From contig CAMDOF010000002.1 in NCBI GenBank assembly GCA_945903465.1, forward strand, positions 62,001-126,000: a DNA stretch of 64,000 bases. Direction: 5' to 3'. This DNA is from Opitutus sp. GAS368. Its GTDB lineage: Bacteria; Verrucomicrobiota; Verrucomicrobiia; Opitutales; Opitutaceae. Below, piece by piece: positions 61,519-64,000 of this stretch (positions are counted from its first letter, which is position 1; each line of letters begins with the position of its first letter). The notes beneath the pieces are model-generated. The model did no database searches. It was not told the DNA's origin and saw nothing but the letters and a program-made list of their open reading frames with translations. The translations under genes were made by a program, and so were the position numbers.

Positions 61519-63702
61519 ATGAAATCACCCAGCCATTTCACCACCCTCGCGCTGCTCTCGTTCGCGCCCGGGCTTGTCGCCCAATCTGGCGTTCGAGCGG
61601 CACCCCCATCTGCGACTGATCTGAGCGGGGCGTGGCAGTTGTTTGTCGACGACTCGATTGTCGCGGAGAAGCGCGGCGTCGTGCGCCGTTATCACGCGTT
61701 CGAAAAAGACGCCCGCAATCCCGTGCTCGTCGCCGACCGGCCGTGGGAAGGAAAGGTGGTTTACGTCTATGGCTCGGTGCTGCCGGGGGCCGATGGCCGC
61801 GGCTATCGGATGTGGTATCACGCGTGGGCCGCCGGCGAATATCGAAATCTCTACGCCACCAGTCCCGACGGCGTGCGGTGGGAAAAGCCGGCGCTCGGTC
61901 TCATCGATTACGAGGGCTCCAAGGCCAACAACATTTTCTTCCGTCGGACCAAGGAGGATCATCTGCCGGGGGTGATCGCGACTCCAGACGATCCCGATCC
62001 GGCGCGGCGCTACAAGCTGGTGAACTACGACTACGGCCGCACCAAACCCAATAATTTAACGAGCGGTTTTTACGGCGCGTATTCGGCCGATGGCATTCAC
62101 TGGACCGACGTGCCGAGCAACCCGATCCTCGCCGATCCGGGCGACGTGGGGAATTTTGGGTGGGACGCGCGGGCAAAGCGCTACGTCGCCTACACGAAAA
62201 TTTTTGCCCCGGTCGATGGCTATCGCCGACGCGCAGTGGGCTACACGGCTACGGCCGACTTCGAGAAGTTTCCGCCCTCGGAGCTGATCCTCGTGCCCGA
62301 CAAGATCGATGATCGCTGGGTGACGCAGGACAAGCAGCACACGGATTTTTACGGCCTCTGCGGTTTCCCCTATGAGTCGGGCTACATCGGGCTGCTGTGG
62401 ATCTTTCGCATCATTGACGGCAAGAACGACGGACCGCTATTCGTCGAACTCGTGTCGAGCCGGGATGGCGTGAGCTGGCATCGGCAGGAGGGGAACCGCC
62501 CACCACTCCTCGACGTCGGGCCGAAGGGCTCGTGGGACGGCGGCATGATCACGACGGTCAATCAACCGCTGGTGGAGGGTGACCGCATCAAACTTTTTTA
62601 CGGCGGCTCGAAGCACTCGCATGGCAGCGGCACGAAGGACACCGGAGCGGGTGTGGGCATCGCGACGTTGCGCAAGGACGGATTCGCGTCGCTCAATGCC
62701 GCCGCCGAGACCGGCAGCGTGACCACACGGCGCTTGCGCGGCGCGCGCGGTCCGCTACGGCTCAACGGCGATTTTCGCGCGGGCGCGCTGCGCGTTGAAG
62801 TTCTCGATGCCAGCGGTCGCACGGTGCCGGGCTATGGTGCGAACGACTGCGTGGCCGTCGCCGGTGACGGCATCGATCTCCCGGTGGTGTGGCGCGACCG
62901 GGCGACACTCCCCGAAAGTGCCGCCGAGATCAGCCTGCGTTTTCATTATACCGGCGGCGCGCTCTATTCGTTTCATGCCGGACCGGCGGTGACGCTGGCC
63001 GATAACACTGGAACCGCGGACCTCGCCATCGACTTTGATCGCGAGCAAAGTGGCGCGCCGCTGGTGTTGAGAGGCTCGGCAAAAATTCAGCCAGCCGAGG
63101 GCGGAAACCGAGCGCTGGCGTTGAAAGCCGCGGGCGATGGGGCCGATTTTCCGGGGACGGCCAATCTTGGAAGGAATTTCACTCTGGCTGCGCGGGTAAA
63201 GATGACCGGCACGCAGTTGGCGCGGCTCTTCAGCGCCCACCGGGGCACGGGCGAATTCACCACGGGCGAACTCGTTTTCGACGTCAATCCGCGCAGCGGC
63301 GTCGTGAGACTGGTCGTCAACGGCCAACGCGTGCTGTCGCATCCGCGCTACTTCGCCGACAAGCAGGTGCATCACTTTGCCGCCACCTACGCGAACGGCG
63401 ATGTGGCGCTCTACCTCGACGGCGTGCGCGTGGGAGACGGCCGGTTGCGCCAGGGCAGTGCCCACCTTTTCAGCGATCGCACGATCATCGAGCATTTTGG
63501 TGCCGGGCGCTCGGAGGTCGGGGTGACACTCGTCGGCGATCTGCGCATCGGGGAAGACCCCGGCACTCGCTTCATCACCTCCGCGACCAGCGAGGACAAT
63601 AATCAGCCGACGGAACAGTTGAGCGGCTCGGTCGACGATATTTTGGTGGCGCGGCGGGCGTTGAGCGACGCCGAGGTGCTGGCGTTGAGCCGCGGAAAGT
63701 AG
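61519..63702 (+). CDS. secreted glycosidase-like beta-propeller with C-terminal LamG-type domain (727 aa)
   Basis: A signal peptide (MKSPSHFTTLALLSFAPGLVAQ) is followed by a five-bladed-propeller region like GH32/GH43-type proteins: QLFVDDSIVAEKRG, MWYHAWAAGEYRNLYATSPDG, GAYSADGIHWTDVPSNPILADPGD, GWDARAKRYVAYTKI and LVSSRDGVSWHRQEG. About residues 540-727 form a concanavalin-A-like (LamG) domain (FTLAARVKMTGTQLARLFSAH, HHFAATYANGDVALYLDGVRVG, LSGSVDDILVARRALSDAEVLAL). It probably binds and cleaves a glycan; catalytic residues cannot be assigned with confidence. It precedes a DapA-family gene by about 70 bases, suggesting sugar-acid catabolism. Confidence 0.8.
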   Translation: MKSPSHFTTLALLSFAPGLVAQSGVRAAPPSATDLSGAWQLFVDDSIVAEKRGVVRRYHAFEKDARNPVLVADRPWEGKVVYVYGSVLPGADGRGYRMWYHAWAAGEYRNLYATSPDGVRWEKPALGLIDYEGSKANNIFFRRTKEDHLPGVIATPDDPDPARRYKLVNYDYGRTKPNNLTSGFYGAYSADGIHWTDVPSNPILADPGDVGNFGWDARAKRYVAYTKIFAPVDGYRRRAVGYTATADFEKFPPSELILVPDKIDDRWVTQDKQHTDFYGLCGFPYESGYIGLLWIFRIIDGKNDGPLFVELVSSRDGVSWHRQEGNRPPLLDVGPKGSWDGGMITTVNQPLVEGDRIKLFYGGSKHSHGSGTKDTGAGVGIATLRKDGFASLNAAAETGSVTTRRLRGARGPLRLNGDFRAGALRVEVLDASGRTVPGYGANDCVAVAGDGIDLPVVWRDRATLPESAAEISLRFHYTGGALYSFHAGPAVTLADNTGTADLAIDFDREQSGAPLVLRGSAKIQPAEGGNRALALKAAGDGADFPGTANLGRNFTLAARVKMTGTQLARLFSAHRGTGEFTTGELVFDVNPRSGVVRLVVNGQRVLSHPRYFADKQVHHFAATYANGDVALYLDGVRVGDGRLRQGSAHLFSDRTIIEHFGAGRSEVGVTLVGDLRIGEDPGTRFITSATSEDNNQPTEQLSGSVDDILVARRALSDAEVLALSRGK

Positions 63703-63771
63703 CCTCGGTCGAAACTTTCAGCCTGTCATCATGCGCTCGCATGAACCCTGTCGGCGAACTACTTTCACTGC

Positions 63772-64000
63772 ATGAATCCTCCTACGCCTGAACCAGCCTC
63801 ATCCATTTTGGCGACTGCCGTCGTGCCGTGGACCTCCTCTGGTGCCTTCGACAGTGAAATTTTTTGCCGGCAGGTGCGGACGATTGCACGGGGCCTCACC
63901 CGGCACATCTATCTTTTCGGCACGGCCGGCGAGGGTTACGCTGTCACGGAACGGCAATTTGATGAAATTGCCTCGTGCTTCGCAGCGGTTGCACGCGAGG
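63772..64000 (+). CDS. DapA-family aldolase/dehydratase, 3' end outside window
   Basis: The 76 visible codons read SSILATAVVPWTSSGAFDSE, then the Schiff-base-family turn HIYLFGTAGEGYAVTERQFDEI. This matches the first strands and helices of dihydrodipicolinate synthase/N-acetylneuraminate lyase TIM barrels (TPF..., GTTGE...). The position after an exported glycosidase-like gene suggests a sugar-acid aldolase (for example a KDG- or sialate-type enzyme) rather than lysine synthesis, but the catalytic Lys lies outside the window. The ATG at 63772 is preceded by a C/T-rich stretch and no Shine-Dalgarno. Confidence 0.75.
   Translation, partial: MNPPTPEPASSILATAVVPWTSSGAFDSEIFCRQVRTIARGLTRHIYLFGTAGEGYAVTERQFDEIASCFAAVARE

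Overview
The window looks like chromosome of a high-GC Verrucomicrobiota, most likely Opitutales/Opitutaceae-like. I infer this from gene families, not from a marker RNA. It holds PVC-type membrane-bound dehydrogenase/cytochrome proteins, several formylglycine sulfatases, large TonB-dependent receptors with N-terminal carboxypeptidase-regulatory-like domains, LamG-type secreted hydrolases, and a Der/aminotransferase/Lrp plus KorAB housekeeping block. No rRNA, tRNA, CRISPR array or intact mobile element was recognised.

Layout: 1-12.3 kb carries exported catabolic genes (a PVC dehydrogenase fragment at the left edge, a sulfatase, a broken esterase, a CvfB-like S1 protein, an alpha/beta hydrolase coupled to a PVC heme protein, a transposase relic and a two-domain esterase). 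13.0-17.2 kb is a minus-strand sulfatase-GH5-sulfatase operon, with a decayed fourth sulfatase upstream. 18.5-32.1 kb is a LysR regulator divergent from a TonB receptor, followed on the same strand by two ceramidase-like hydrolases, a 15-bp minisatellite, an MFS transporter, a CBM9-GSDH-cytochrome c fusion, an SMP-30-like lactonase and a VanX-type dipeptidase. 32.5-39.4 kb has a quinoprotein with a cytochrome insert, a frameshifted TonB receptor and a Tat-exported sialidase-like protein. 39.5-45.5 kb has a polytopic membrane protein and a LacI regulator divergent from a third TonB receptor. 46-59.9 kb is mostly cytoplasmic or regulatory: a DnaJ-TM-SUMF1 fusion, a Lys-rich starch-binding-like protein, an RbsD/FucU protein, an MBL-fold hydrolase, a beta-hydroxyacid dehydrogenase, a crystallin-like/DUF4214 protein, Der, a class I aminotransferase, an Lrp-like regulator, KorA-KorB with a terminator, and a lone receiver protein. 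60.4-64 kb has a decayed and an intact member of one glycosidase-like propeller family in divergent orientation, then the start of a DapA-family aldolase.

How the genes may work together (inference): sulfatases, GH5, esterases and the sialidase-like protein would remove decorations from a complex glycan. TonB receptors would take up oligomers. In the 19.6-31.2 kb locus a periplasmic sugar dehydrogenase with fused heme domain, a lactonase and an aldonate/uronate-type MFS carrier form a plausible oxidise-open-import route. A 30-bp motif (TTTAG-N20-CTAAA) is shared by the promoter regions of two TonB receptors, one of them in the LysR intergenic region.

The window also shows much gene decay (at least four broken catabolic genes plus relics of a transposase and of a Tat-signal gene), many short tandem repeats, some inside signal-peptide codons, and start codons that mostly lack a Shine-Dalgarno sequence.
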